Source of the DNA: Liolophura sinensis
Taxonomy: Eukaryota > Mollusca > Polyplacophora > Chitonida > Chitonidae
Reading direction: 5' to 3'
DNA: 64,000 bases
NCBI RefSeq assembly: GCF_032854445.1
Contig: NC_088300.1
Span: 36,687,608 to 36,751,607 of the forward strand
The notes under the pieces are model-generated. The model saw only the letters and a program-made list of their open reading frames with translations, made no database searches and was not told the DNA's origin. Shown here one piece after another: positions 48,601 through 61,600 of the stretch (its first letter is position 1; each line of letters begins with the position of its first letter). Both the position numbers and the translations under genes were made by a program.

Positions 48601-49635
48601 GTTTTCTGTATCTAGATATGTTATTTACAACCTGATTTTTTATGCAGTATGATTCCCCTCTCCACACAGTGTCCACTCGCGAGACTGTAAAATAAAGCAA
48701 ATCCCTCCTTCACAGTGTCCACTCGCGAGACTGTTAAATAAAGCAAATCCCTCCTTCACAGTGTCCACTCGCGAGACATTTAAATAAAGCAAATCCCTCC
48801 TTCACAGTGTCCACCCGCGAGACTGTTAAATAAAGCAAATCCCTTCTTCACAGTGTCCACATGTGAAACTGGTCAAGCAACTCCCTCCACAAAGTGTCCA
48901 CATGTGAAACTGGTAAATAACGCAAATCTCTCCCTTACGTAGTGCCCACATGTGAAAGTAGTCACTAAAGCAAATTCCTCCTTCACATAGTGTCCACCTG
49001 TAAATCTGTTAAATAAAGCACTGTAAAGTAAAATGGTTTCATTTAAGAGAACTCATCCTTGCAGATGGGGGCTGGTGCAGTTTCGACGTCAAAAGGTCAA
49101 CAGTACGACGTTTGTGAAGGATCCATACTGGGAGGTGACCTCCGCTCTTCGGGATATATATAAAGCTGAACACGTGAGTGTTACGTGGCATGCTCACAGA
49201 TGACTGAAATCAATCTGTTAATCGTTCATATAATTGCTAATTGCTGAAAGGAGACAAAAAAATAAATAAATAAAATTAAAAAATACTCCAAATGGATGCT
49301 AAACAAGCTCATGTAAAAGGCGTGTATGACAAATCTGTCTCACTCTTTTTTTCTTTATGTTTCGGGAAAGATGTTTAATAATTTGACAATATCATACGAT
49401 TTTACTGCTTGCATTCAAACAGAGCTACCGGGCGGTCACGGGAAGGTACACGGAGAGAGTGGATAAGCTCAACCTACCCCCTTATATAAGCTCAGGTCGA
49501 TGTTTCGAGTCGCCTTACATCAAGGTTGATTGGTCCGGGTTCACAGCCACCGTGCGACCTAATGACAGAGATCTGAAAGATGGACACATCCGAACTGACA
49601 GATACTTGTGGTTCGGCAATACGAGGATACGATAG
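39302..49635 (+). CDS. CBM9-like (DOMON-type) domain protein
   Basis: The common exons are 41942-42079, 43298-43320, 43740-43771, 44469-44526, 45197-45293, 45918-46029, 46676-46718, 46903-46973, 49065-49173 and 49423-49635 (stop TAG), preceded by one at 41133 or 41171 to 41296. All phases agree. The domain reads PRSYIAYHLGG, ITIDGKLTDRAWQDV, WTEPFVDIRGED, RAKIRWNDEFLFVGGYIQD, VYQDNAFQVLLDTEGSNHKY, KEIVINALGTISDTML, then SFWSVEMAIPFSDL and WNFNFAR. This is the order of the carbohydrate-family-9-binding-like superfamily (Pfam PF06452). The C-terminal ~100 residues (WGLVQFRRQKV to GNTRIR) are typical of its metazoan members as I recall them. Two first exons give 359 (secreted) or 438 (membrane-anchored) residues. 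Ligand unproven; bacterial relatives bind sugars, xylan or heme. Confidence 0.82.
40066..40322 (+). CDS. CBM9-like gene, candidate first exon 1b (type II membrane anchor)
   Basis: First ATG after an in-frame TAG at 39976. It encodes MSASVPSPGAPQ, then a ~23-residue hydrophobic segment (TILIILTAVLCVICMGGGII) and an extracellular linker, ending in phase 2 at AAAG|GTAAGT. Spliced to 41133 it continues SYLENCQVEACQAELCDLP in frame. Predicted single-pass type II anchor. Confidence 0.6.
40690..40826 (-). mobile_element. SINE copy with deletions
   Basis: Long TTTATT tail, TTGGTGTTTTACGCCGTACT core, GGTGGAAGTAAACCGGG and GGAGAGGAAGCCAGCATGA in reverse orientation; the middle is shortened. Confidence 0.75.
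41133..41296 (+). CDS. CBM9-like gene, exon with start of domain
   Basis: Acceptor at 41132 (CTTCAATTCAG) for the membrane form, or at 41170 for the secreted form. It encodes PRSYIAYHLGG to WTEPFV, ending in phase 1 at GTTG|GTAATG. Confidence 0.8.
41942..42079 (+). CDS. CBM9-like gene, exon ending at a minisatellite
   Basis: It encodes DIRGEDYAIPPLLTRAKIRW to DRDIWANKTLHDTT. The last ~20 bases and the donor ACAACAG|GTAATT are the first unit of a ~30-copy tandem array that fills the next kilobase. Confidence 0.85.
42060..43070. repeat. 32-bp minisatellite built from an exon end and 5' splice site
   Basis: About 30 copies of CTCCATGCCACAACAGGTAA + TGGTACAAAACT. Each carries the donor-like ACAACAGGTAATG. 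Minor variants are ACACAACAG, GGCACAACAG and an ATTATACAGAAA form. Minus-strand frames of up to 329 codons through it (CHGEFCTITC-type repeats) are a product of the repeat, not genes. Confidence 0.95.
44085..44255. repeat. Degenerate ~27-30-bp tandem repeat
   Basis: About six variants of GGTGTGGCGCCATGGG + CCCCATTCGT in an intron of the CBM9-like gene. Confidence 0.7.
44602..44899 (+). mobile_element. SINE copy, full length with expanded tail
   Basis: Head, core and a long AAATAAATGAAT tail. The target-site duplication AATGACATATG lies at 44591-44601 and 44900-44910. Confidence 0.9.
45427..45460 (+). repeat. Poly-G tracts
   Basis: Two long G runs split by CTT. The length may be unreliable in an assembly. 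Confidence 0.85.
45512..45755. repeat. Two abutting long hairpins with TA cores
   Basis: Hairpin 1: CATTAACGACAATCGACATT... at 45512-45536 pairs perfectly (25 bp) with 45620-45644 around a (TA)n core. Hairpin 2: ATGTGTAGCTGTTCGTCGTA... at 45642-45690 pairs with 45707-45755, ~49-bp arms around a TA core. Both stems contain TAGCCT/AGGCTA. Confidence 0.9.
46302..46465 (+). mobile_element. SINE 3' half
   Basis: Begins inside the core (GCTGGCTTGCTCTCCGGTCG) and ends GTAAAACATCTATCAAATAA. Intron of the CBM9-like gene. Confidence 0.8.
47501..47618. repeat. 22-bp minisatellite, about 5 copies
   Basis: GGGCCCACAAGCTAGCAAAC + GA units in an intron of the CBM9-like gene. Confidence 0.88.
48650..49030. 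repeat. 46-bp minisatellite, about 8 copies
   Basis: CAGTGTCCACTCGCGAGACT + GTTAAATAAAGCAAATCCCT + CCTTCA. Later copies change to CACATGTGAAAC. It ends just upstream of the exon at 49065. Confidence 0.9.
49065..49635 (+). CDS. CBM9-like gene, last two exons
   Basis: 49065-49173 encodes WGLVQFRRQKV and VKDPYWEVTSALRDIYKAEH. 49423-49635 encodes SYRAVTGRYTERVDKLNLPP, CFESPYIKVDW and ends WFGNTRIR with TAG. Both borders fit the consensus (CTTGCAG, CAC|GTGAGT, CAAACAG). Confidence 0.82.
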
Positions 49636-50289
49636 CCTGTGGGGCCGTAGAGAGGCGTTGGGGAAGATCTGTACGAGTTATTCTGTTCTCGTCACAAATG
49701 ACATTCACAGTGGACTTTATTTGTGAACGTACATATAAGTGCGTGAATGAGTCATTAAAATGAGGTTTCTGAGAAAATAACGCAAGGGCTTCTGAATCAT
49801 GAAAAAAATTAATGTCTGGGGTTTTGAGCCCTGAGAATTAAGAGCACCGATTAAAGAAATCGGTGATCCTCCCGATGGTGGGCCATTTGCATGCATGGTT
49901 GTATCTCCGCTATAATTTGTGATGCCAGACAAATAATAAGCAAGCGGCTTGTTGAGAGTTTATACATACCGAATCGTATATGATTTTGTAATTTAATGCT
50001 TAGTCCATTAATTTGATGCCCTTAGATGCTTGATGCTTGTTTGACAAAAGGTCACCCATGATAACCACATGATCCATTAATTGTACATTACATAATACTC
50101 TGAGAGTATACCAGACACTCGATCGTGTGGATCGGAGATGCATTTACGTGCATGCTAGGGTCTACTTTACAAGCACATAAACAGTTGATTTGTGAAGTAC
50201 AGTGCAAGTAAAGCTGGCTATCAGATTATGACTCATATTGTCGTTTAACTGAATTTAAGTCTTGAGTCATGTGACTTCAGTCATGACAC

Positions 50290-50985
50290 CTGACAACAAT
50301 GGCAACTCTCATGAATCAGGGAATCACCACACAACAATGGCAACTCTCTTGAATCAAGGAATCACCTGACAACAATGGCGACTCACTTGAATCAAGGAAC
50401 CCCCTGACAACAATGGCAACTTTCTTGAATCAAGGAATCATCCGACAACAATGTCAACTCTCTTGAATCAAGGAATCTCCTGACAAAAATTGGAAACTCT
50501 CTGGAATCAAGGAATCTCCTGACAACAATGTCAAGTCTCTTGAATCAAGGAATCTCCTGACAACAATGTCAACTCTCTTGAATCAAGGAATCTCCTGACA
50601 ACAATGGCAACTCTCTTGAATCAAGGAATCCTCTGACAACAGTGGCAACTCTCTTGAATCAAGGAATCCCCTGGCAACAACGGCAACTTTCTGGAATCAA
50701 GGAACTATCTGACAACAGTGGCAACTTTCTGGAATCAAGGAATCCCCTGACAACAAAGGCAACTCTCTTGAACCAAGGAATCCCCTTACAACAAAGGCAA
50801 TCATCTGATAACAATGCCAACTCTCTTGAATCAAGATATCATCTGACACTGGCAACTCTCTTGAATCAGGGAATCACCTGGCAACAATGACAACTCTCTT
50901 GAATCAAGGAATCACCTGGCAGCGATGGCAACTTTCTTGAATCAAGGAATCAAATAATAACAAAGGCAACTCTCTTGAATTAAGG
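50290..50985. repeat. 38-bp minisatellite, about 18 copies
   Basis: CAACTCTCTTGAATCAAGGA + ATCTCCTGACAACAATGG units. Open frames within it are repeat artefacts. Confidence 0.95.
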
Positions 50986-50989
50986 CACG

Positions 50990-53900
50990 TGTCTATAAAG
51001 GCGAGTACACTTGGCTATTCAAAGGTAACTAAGGTGACGTCATTTACAAAGGCAAATCTTCGCGTTGTGAAGTTATACGCCCAGTGTAGTTGATGATAGC
51101 GCTCTACTGCCGCTTATATGTACGTATAGTCATTCTTTTTCTTTCTGTTGCTTTCTTTTTTTCTATATTGTCGACAGTTACTAGGTGAAATGAGATTTAA
51201 AATAACCAAAGCTTGTTAGGATGTCGACTTTTTAGTTGCGAGTTGTACCTCGACGCTTATGGTGTATGTAAATTTGCCTTAAGCCTACTACTCAAACAAA
51301 CGTTCAAAGTGTCTATATTTCAAATATTTAAATTGTTCTCCCTTTTTTTTCTTAAAAAAGAACTTATCAGTATTTTCTTTCAACACAAAACGTTGGACTA
51401 CACGTATATGCCTACATGCCTTTGTTGTCGGTGGATGCCCTGGGAATATTTAATCGTGTAAATAAATAAATAATTATGTATAAATGATATATGTATTAAC
51501 TTCCCAGTGCTGCCATTTTTTTTTTCAAAATTAACCATCATGGACTTGGCAGCTACATGCTCAGGTTTTCTCGTTGACGTTGATAAAAACTGGGACTACC
51601 TGCAAGAAAGGGTGTGTCATCATCAGCACAGCATTGCAAAATCACTGAGACATACCCAATGCAAAAAGACATCAGTGTACCAAAATATCTGATGAAGGAG
51701 ACGTTAAATCAAAGTTGTGCTCCAGGCGTAACAGCTAAACGGTTAACAGCAGCATTCCATATTAAAATTATTTGGCATTCCATTTTCTGGAAACATTTGT
51801 TTACCCGCCATACAAGCAGTAATGACTGTAAAAATCGTCAATGAAGGGTAATCCCGGGTGTTATGTGTCCTGAAAATATAATGAAGAAGAAACAGGGCAT
51901 CGACACTTGATGATAATACAAATGATAATACCTCCACATGCTAAATATCCCCTTCGGACCCATGCTTTGCAGTAACGATGCTCTGGGTGCCACCAAGACC
52001 ATATTCTCCCCCCCCCCCCCTAAGAATGAGTGAATGGATGCTTGGGGCTTAACGTGACACGTCGTATGACGACGAGGTATCATTAGATGTGTGTATATAG
52101 AACTGTGTCTTCTTGTGGCAGGGCTAGTCCACGCCGCGAAAGTGCTGCCACCACTGGAGTGTAATGCAGTTTATTTCCAAAGATTTGAAAGGTTTAAAAA
52201 TCGTTGCTGCCAAAGAGGTTTAGATTGACCCAGTAGCACTTCAGTGACCAATCAGATCGAGTACATAAATCCACTTCTGGGCTCGGTTGTTTGAAAGTGT
52301 TTTGCTAATACTGGTATTAGATCAAATTTTATACTTGAAATTTTAGACAATCTCAGCAGTCCATGCAGTTCTCCAAAGTCAAAGTATAACAGCAGAAGTT
52401 TTAATTATATTTAATATGCCGCTACACATATTTTTGGCTAAGAACCAAATTAAAGATTGTGCTTATTGTTAAATCTGGTGTTAAGTCTTAAACCAGTTTT
52501 GAACAGCCGAGCCCTCGTCATAAAGTCTGAGGAATTCAGCCATGACACTTGCGGGATTTAATTCAAAGTTGCGTCAGTTACTAAAATTAGTAACTTTAGT
52601 ATACTTCCCTGCGTAGGAACTCTGCATGAAGGAACTGACAAGTACTGTTGCCAGTGGATGAAGGTGACATGCCCGAAAATGATTCCACAAAGTCATTTTT
52701 AACTTATTACAAAATGTAAGACCACAGCAGAATATGTACACAGTTTATGGAATTGCAAATTTTGTAGATTTGTTGTAATATTGCACTTGTTAAATGTTCC
52801 AAATGTTAATGCGTCCAGAAATTATTATTTTAACATTTGACGTCAAACCTAGATTTGTGGATTTCGGACCTTGGCATCTTCGGTATAACATTCCAGTCGG
52901 GATGATGAAAATGAGACCGACAGTGGAAATTTAATTTGATTTCATTTGATTGCTGTTTAACGACATAATCAGGAATTTTTCTCAGATCGGCCTTACTACT
53001 AAAATGATTTATTTACTCAAGAATATTTCACTTATACGACGGCGGCCAGCATTATGGTGGGAGGAAACCGGGCAGAGCCCGGGGGAAACCCACGGCCATC
53101 CGCAGGTTGCTGAGGGACCTTCCCACGTACAGCCGGAGAGGAAGCCAGCATGAGCTGGACTTGAACTCACGGCGACCGCATTGGTGAGAGGCTTCTAGGT
53201 CATTACGCTGCGCTAGCGCGCTAACCAACTGAGCCACGCAGGTCCCTACTACAAAAATGAAATAACGCTTAACGCAGCGTTCAACGCTAAGCAAACACCA
53301 TAGTTTTGGACGTGAATAAGGCAATATCAATGTGGAAATCAACAAATAAATCAATGGATTGTTTGCGTTTTAACTAATGGTGTATTTGTACATATTTACA
53401 AATGGATGTGTTTATGAGAATTTCACAGAAGACATGTTGGAATGAAAGTTAGAGTCTGAAATCAAGGCATATGTGACAGGGACGAATGACATACAAAGAA
53501 TGACAGAGTAGATAAACCACAGGGACCGACTATGAAAAGTTTCCAAAAACCAAATTAAGTATTCTTACAAGAAAAGTGTCCTTCAAAAGAAAGGCCATTG
53601 CAAAACTGTCCACAATATGTTCCTGAAGTTTTCTTTTGAAAATGTTACCACTTATATATATATATATATTTTTTTTTTACGACAGGTTATTCTAGGTCAT
53701 TTTTTTGAGATTCTGCTCCATATCAATAAGTTTATAGTGCGTTTGTGGAAGATACCTTGAAAAAGGACATGAGGCCCACTAAAGTCGAAATAAAAGTAAC
53801 AAAATAGGTTCTTCCATAAATACAGCAATACTTTAAGTGATGCGTAAGGAATGGAAGGAAGTATGATAAGGTACAATTTCAGAAAAAAAAATTATAATAT

Positions 53901-55205
53901 GCGATACTATATTCTCAGCTGTAACATGATTGGGTTACAAATCCTTGCTGTAATATGTGATATATTCTCAGCTGTAATAGGGTCGGGGTACATATCTCCG
54001 GTGTGATGAGAGCGTCACACAGCGCCATGTTTCCTAATATCAGTATGCAATTACTGAGTCCACACTGCTCAAATGACCATGCCCTGTTCCCAGTGAAATC
54101 TTAACTTATTTTACTTGCCCTAAACCTTCCTCTGCTGAGACTGTTTGTTTAAAATGTCGTGTATATGGACAACTGGATAGGTATAAATATAGCAGACAAA
54201 CTAATTGCTACCTGTGTGCTGTATATAGTAATGAGTGGAATATATAGACATTTGTAATTACACAAAAGACATAACCAAAAAGTGCATGTAACAGATGTGA
54301 TGCAATGAATTAAAAAAAAACTAAAGAAAAAACAGGAAAATCTGCACCTCTTACTGCAGAAACCTTAACCTGTAAGGCAGTAAATTAAAACATCTTGCAT
54401 CTACTAGAACAAGAAACTCTGTGATGTAAGGACATTAAACCTTAGCTGATCAGAAAATTATTCCCCGAGGAAAATGTAACAGAATTATCTTTAAAATCAA
54501 GCATAAAAAATGTATAAAAAACATATACAATTAAACAAAAAGAAAATAAACAAATAAAAAAAAAGAAGACGATAACCTATACAACTTGATGACATGGTTA
54601 TTAAACCATAAATTACTTTACAACATGATTGAAAACACTTTACCAGACTAAAAATAACAAATATACTTTAAAGTCTGTTGATAGAGTACACACTGTCATA
54701 TGATATAACAGGCATATTTCAAAAGCGAAATAAATTAATACACTTGCAACACTAGACCAGTTTTAGAAAGGACCTAAAGCAAATGTGTTACAGCATGATT
54801 TGGTGAACACTAGCTGGTCAATCAACCAACACCACCTAATCATTCATTATTAATTATATAAGGCTCCATCCTTAGGCTTAGTAACCACTTTAAAAACCTT
54901 TTAAAACCAATTCAAAAAAACTTTCAAAGACAATCAGAAAACCATTAATCAAAGATTACCATAATTAAATGAATATGTACAACCAAACACGATGTAACAT
55001 AAAATATACAAAATAATGTATGTAACATAAAATATAAAAATAATGTAACACAAAAATCAAGTAACCTGATTAGAAAAATCAACAAAGCCATGTCTTGAGT
55101 GGATGACATGATGTTGAAGTCAGATTTATCTTGTCAATGATCAGAGAAAGGGATTATACTGTTAGATGACACAATGAAAGCATGAAGCATGAAGTACTAG
55201 GCACA
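50990..55205. other. Intergenic stretch and 3' flank of the coiled-coil gene
   Basis: No supported gene. It holds one SINE (about 53012-53247), a C run (52009-52021), AT-rich DNA, and probably the 3' untranslated region of the minus-strand gene ending at 55211. Confidence 0.6.
53012..53247 (-). mobile_element. SINE copy, near full length
   Basis: Reverse-oriented tail, core and complete head, ending at CTCAAGAATATTTCACTTAT on one side and CTAACCAACTGAGCCACGCA on the other. The AATAAA tail is nearly absent. Confidence 0.85.
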
Positions 55206-55210
55206 TGTCA

Positions 55211-55611
55211 CTACTGCACTTTACAGTCAGCGTCTTTGTCCTGCTGTGGGGGAGGTTTTGGTTTCCCCGAGGTGCCCAGACTGCTCCTTTTGCGAGAGAG
55301 CCTAGACTTGGGATGGGGGGATACAGCTTGGGCTGGGGACTTGTCACTGTTATTTGTAACATATTTCAGACCAGACAGCTTTGGACTTTTGCACGGCTTG
55401 TGTGATGTGCTCTCAATACATGGGGATTGTACAGACTCGCCCACATTCTCAGTTTTAACCTGGACGTCACCTTGCACACTATCTGCCTGTGGCCTCTTTT
55501 TGCCCAGCTGGTCTGTGGAACCAGTCAGTTTCTGTGAAGTATCCTGGACGGCTTCTCGCTTGACTGTAACAGGCTTTGACGGCACCACTCGTGCCTCCTT
55601 CACCATATTCG
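55211..55611 (-). CDS. Coiled-coil gene, last exon with CaaX box
   Basis: It begins after TTTTATAG in phase 1, ANMVKEARVV. About 133 residues, no coiled coil, rich in Lys, Ser and Pro, with KSPK and DKSP sites. The CKVQ box is followed directly by TAG at 55211-55213. Confidence 0.8.
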
Positions 55612-58600
55612 CTATAAAACAGAAAGAGGACTATTGATTAGTGGCATGCTGCTAAAATAATAGCAAAGACAACACTGAGGTGGTGATACTTTCCTGTTCA
55701 CACACGAAAAATCAGAATATAGATACTGTATGCATAATGTATTAATTAATTATTATTATCATTTCTACATGCTTAATACATGTATATTTCATTGATAAAC
55801 TGTGACTTAAATTGTACTTTATGACAAAAATTTCAGGTACTTTTTAATTAATTTTAAGATAAATTTGTTTTATAGTTCAATGAAGTTTTATCCTTTACTT
55901 GTATAAACCGGCACCCAAGTTGTACACGCATATGGATGAGTGTCTTCACAGTTTCACCAAATCAGCTCTTAACAACCTTGGAAATGTAATATTACACATA
56001 CATAAATGTGTATAATATCATGAATGCTTTGTGTGTCCATGTCAACCTCCTGACACTTACCCAGCAGGTTAACTCTGGCAGTCAGCCTTTCCTTCTCCTT
56101 CTCTGCTGTCCTCAATCTCATCTCCAAATCACAACACTTCTCCACACTGTCTGTAGCTTCCTCTTCCTTACTTTTTAACTGGCTCTTCACATCAGTCTAG
56201 AACACAATACAATCGGAGTAAGACAGAGTAGAAGCATACATGTATTTGGACTGTTCATCAGATTTATGTGAACAGAAGGAATGAGGGGTTCAAACCATTC
56301 ACCAATCCAACAGTATAAAGTACAACATGTAATATCCATGGCATGGCCAAACCAAACCTTCTTTTCATTTTTCACAGCCAGAATCTTGAAATGTTTCCAC
56401 ATCACTGACATCTCCTTGCCAGATTATAATATGCATATGTTATTGCTGGTCAGGTCATGTAAGTTACATGTTCATGATAAAAGAATAAAAGAGTCACTGC
56501 AAACCTATCTGAACCTCAGTTTGTTTCCCATCACAGTGTGGGCATTCCTCCTATTTGTTAATGTATAGATTCGCATCAAATGGGTTATAATTTTCACCTT
56601 TCACTAGAGCTATATTTACAGTATTCAAGCTTCACTGTACAATATTCTATGATGATTTTGTGCATTTGAACATTTTTATGTTGAATGTTTTTAGCTGTTG
56701 GCCTTCATGGACTAGTATATAACCATGCCATCATACATGAAGTCTTGTATGACTCTCGGTCTTACTGCATGACGAAGCAACATTAATGTTGACTGAATTT
56801 GTATTATGACATCATCCCACTGAGCTCGGATTGGAACCTCGTAAGACAAAATGTCTCATTCTTGATGTCATGGCGTCTGGGTGTGAAGTATCAAAATGTA
56901 ATAACAAAAGTGATATCTAACATGTGAAAAAAACACGTTTATCAGTGAACAGGTGAAGGAAATCCTGTCATTTCACTTACACATAATTAATAAATTCAGC
57001 TTTCCATATTAGATATTGTATGTAGAGATGCATGTAAGTAAAAGACTGTCTCACCTTCTCCTCCTCAAGTTTGAGGATCTCTAACTGCAGATTGGATACT
57101 TTGTTCTCCAGCTGGCGTGCATTATTCATGGCAAGCTTCAGCTTTCCCTCGTAGCACTCCCTGTCCTGGCGCAGTCTCCTTAGCTCCTCCCTCACCTGTC
57201 AATCACATTCATACGTATATTATCATCAACATTTGGCAATGCCGACTGACAAAATTTGGTATGAATTGGTATTTGATGGTTGTTTAAAACCATAATCAAG
57301 AAACTCTCACTTATTTGATGGATGTGAGTATTCATGATGGTTGCAGGAAAGCAGACCACTTTAGATAATAAACCACTGACCTTTGGCAAGTTACCAACAA
57401 ACTTTGCCATGTATGATATACATATATGCACACCATACTGGTGGAAGACTGCATAAGCATCTTAACCACTCAAAACACACTCCCAAATAAGGCATTAAAA
57501 CTAAAAACAAAGTGATCAGTGTATTTATACGCGAAAATATTTTATCTGTTCATTATTGTTTTGAGCTTGAGCGTTTCCCCTCATTCTTTGCACCTGTAAA
57601 CAACTGTATCCTGGTATTAGGATTACATATTTGATCACCATGAAGTACCTTGCTTTCAGATTTTACGGATTCGTCGGATTCAAGTTGATTTTTCAGCTTC
57701 TCCACAGCCACGTTTGACTCATCTACTGATGTCTGCAGGGTTTGGCACTTGTTCTCTAGATGGGCCACTGTAGCCTAAATGAAAACAACACAAACCATGT
57801 TGTACAGGTTAAAATACATTTGAAACATAACAGTAAGTTACTTGTAATTTCTTTTGCTCTTTTTCCTTGAACACCTTGTGAAGTTTAATCATCAGAATAA
57901 ATTAAGCTCAGCATTAAAATCTGTGGCCTTCTCTCGGACCAATGACATCACATCATGTATTTGCCACTTGACACTAATAACCTACTAGATTTCATCAAAA
58001 TGCATATACAGCACATATAGACCTATGGGTGCATTCATAGTGAAATGAACTATTTCAAGCAAAAAATATTGATGTGATGTCATCGTGGGTCACTCTCAGA
58101 GTCGTCGACGTCATCGTGAGTCTCATGTCAAAAGAGTATAAAACCATTATGGAAAAATCAAACTGAACTATTTTCGCGGACAGTATTCAGTCTGACATAT
58201 ACTACATTTTAGTGCTTTTTTTCCCCTTCAATATGACAGGTGTTAAACACAATACTGGGCAATTTTTCACTCTTATATGTCGACTGTCCCGTTCGTGGAT
58301 GGGTAAAACCAGATCTTGCTCTTTAGTGATGCTGTGCTATGTTCAAATACAGGTTGAAACACCATCTTTCTTTTTACTGGTGACTATGCAGCTCTAAGAG
58401 CCTGTCCTTTGGTTTTTTTATATCATTTACATCATACCTTTTAACAAGGGCCATTCACTCAGTGAGGGGCTGGTGTGTAAGATGACATAAAATCCTATAC
58501 AAAAGATGTTGCAGCTATTGCGAATTGGTGCTTTATATTGATTCGTGTTCTTTTTTCATTGACATGGGAAAAAAAACAAAACAAAAAAAAAACACAAAAA

Positions 58601-61600
58601 AAAAACTGTCTCACCTTCAGCTGGTCTTGTTCTGTCTCTGCTGCCATCAAAGCCTGCTTGGCAGTTAATAGGTCACCTCTCACTGTGTCAGTCTTCTCTA
58701 ACTCCCTCCTCAGCGCCTCACATGTCTTACTAGCGATTGCATACTCCGTCCTTAGTTTCTCTGCCTCCACCTGCAAACTCTCAATCTGGGACTTGTCATC
58801 ACCCACTGAAGACTCAAGCCTTTGCAGTTTCAGTGTTAAGCTGTGCATCTGCAGTTGGTTTACCTCCTCCTCTTTGACTTTGGATAGAAGGTTTAGTTCC
58901 AGACCAGAATTTAGTCTTTCTAGGGAGGCTTTCGCATCCTCTAGACTCAGGAACTGGTTGAGTAGTTCACGCTTATCATGCTCCTGGGCATTGACTTGTA
59001 CCTGGAACTGTTTATTTTCTTCCTTCAAACGGGACAATTCTGACTGTGTACTGCTCCACTGTGAGTCCAGCTCTAAAGCCTGGGCTTCCAGTACTTTGAC
59101 TTTATCTCCCAATGTAGAACTCTCCAGTGCTTTTACAGAAAGTTCATTTTTAAGTTCCTCCTCTTTCAGATTAGAAACCTTACAGCTTTCTTGTAACTCA
59201 CACAGTTCCCCCGACAGTGAATCTAATCGCTCACCCAGCTCAGTTTTCTCTAGCTGCAGCTTGGCAATCTCGGCATCTGTTGTAGCCTCTGTTGCAATCT
59301 TCTCCTGGTCTTGCTGTGATATGATGCACTCAAATGATGATATCCTGCCCATTAATTCCTCCATTTCTCCTGTTTTAGCCTTCATTTTGTTCTCCAGGCT
59401 GAGGACATCTACTTCTAGGGCAGCTTTTTCCCTCTGAAGCACATCCACCTGTTCCTGTAAATTTCTCCCAGCCTCTCTAGTTTCAGCTTCCATCATCTCC
59501 AGCTCTTCCTTCTGCTCCTGAAGCTGCTGAGCTGAACTCTGAACATCTTTAAGCATGTCTTCAGTGTCAGCAAGTTTGGATTTCAGCTTCTCGAAGTCTT
59601 CATTTGTCTTTAATTTTTCAGCTGTAATAGCTTTAACAATCTCTTCACTCCTGGTGAGTTTATCTGTCAAGTCAAGCTTTTCCACACTTAAAGCACTGAG
59701 CTCTTCTCTTAGGTCTTGTACATTTAATTTCAAAGTGTCCACTGTAGCATTAGAGCTGCATAGATCGGCCTCTAAGCAAGCCTTTTCGGTTAACATCACA
59801 TCCTTTTCTTGCATGCATGAATTCAGCTTACTTCTCAAAGACATAACATTGTCTTGCAGAGTTTTGGCTTGCTCTTCAAGTTCAACCTTTTCCAAAACAG
59901 CCATATCAAGGTCAGTAGAGCAAGTCTCACGGTCTTTAACTAAATCAGTCTGCTTTTGCTTGGCAAGATCTAGACTGGATTGAATATTTTTCATCTCACT
60001 ACCTGACATGGATTGACATGTTGTCAGATCAGAAACTGCCTCCTCTAGTTCATACGCCTTTTCCTTCAACTGTTTATTTTCTACTTCGAGCAGTGCTTTG
60101 TCAGCCTGCAGTTTCTGCATTTCCGTTTTAGTTTCCGTGACTACTTCTTCCAGTTTCTGTAACTGGTCTGAAATTTGCTGAAGCTTGAAACTTTTTGTCC
60201 CAAGTTCTGATCCTAGCTCTTCTAACTGTTTGTTGTTTGTTTCTTGGAGTTTTGCCAGGTCTTTCTGAAGTTGATTATTTTCTGATGCAGATATCTTTAA
60301 CTTGAGTTCAAGCTCATCTTTCTCAGCTTCTATGGACTGCAGCTTTTCATTCAGACTTTGTTTGTTTTCAGTAATGATGTCCATGTGCTCCTGAATATCC
60401 TGGGAAGTAGCCTGAGTTGCTTTCAGCACATTATGGGTTGCTGAGATCTCTGAAGCAAACTCTGCATTCTTAGCTTCTAAGTCAACAACAGTTTCACACA
60501 TTTTGGTGAGTTTAGCTTCCTTCACACTGCATTCATGCAGCAAGTGTTCCTTCTCCTTTTCTAGAACACTCACCTGATGTTTGGAAATGTCCCAACCCTC
60601 CAAAGCTTCTTTCAACTGCTCTTCCATGTCACGCAGCTTTTCTGTATTGGTGCACTTCTCCCTTTGCTCCAAACACTTAGCTTCCAGCTCAGCAAACTTT
60701 TTCTGTTTCAGTTCCAAGCTGTCTTGGATTTGTTGGTAGTTCTCCTGAAGTTCTCCCTGTACCTCATTTGCTACCTTCACCTGAGATGCCAATGTTTCTG
60801 TCTGCTCTGCCAACAATTGCTCTAGATTATCAACTTTTTCGTAAGCTTCATCCAAGTCATGTATATACTGCTCACATTTTTCCTCCTCCTCTCTCATCCT
60901 GTCTTCTTTGTCTTTAAGACTGGCTTCCAGAGACGTCACTGTTTGTTCTAGGAAGAACTTCTGCTTTTTCATTTCAGCTATCTTTTCATCAAATGACTCT
61001 CTTTGTTCTTCCAGACGAGTGTTCAAGTATCCAACCTTCTCTTCAGCACTTTCAAGATTCCTCAACTGACGCAACTGAGTGTGAAGATCATCAAGTTCTT
61101 CTTTTAACTCTGAGTTGTGCTTGTCTTTTTCCTCCACCTGACTACGCAAATATGTATTATCTTTCTTAGCCCTTTCCTCGAGTGTGGTAAGTTTAGCCTC
61201 TAAACCAGATGTAACCTCTTTTTCTTTAGCCAACATTTCCTTCAGTTCACTTTCTGTACTTGACAATGACAATGTTAGTTCTGAAATTTTAAGCTGTTCA
61301 TCAAAGACAGACTGCTGTAAAGCGATGTTCTGGGTTTTCAAGTTTTCAATTTGTGTTTTATAGCTTTCCTTCTCCGCATCGAAGGACTGCCTTAGACATT
61401 CAGTTTCTTCTTTTGTCAGATTAAGCTCTGACGCTTTAGACATAAGGTCACACTTAAGTCTTTCCAGTTCCTCTTTCAATCCTTCTTTTTCACCTGTGCC
61501 CTTAAAAATCACATCTGCATGAGCCTGTATTTTTTGTCTACAGACAGAGTCCTGTTCAGCTAGTTGGCTATTCAGATCTTTAATATCGGAAGTTTTGGCA

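Noticed and set aside
42060-50985. CRISPR-like arrays
   Set aside because: The repeats are directly adjacent units with no unique spacers, in an animal genome.
58538-60825. Long plus-strand Ser/Phe/Leu-rich frames opposite the giant exon
   Set aside because: They are the antisense shadow of a Glu/Lys/Gln-rich coiled coil, which leaves the opposite strand open.
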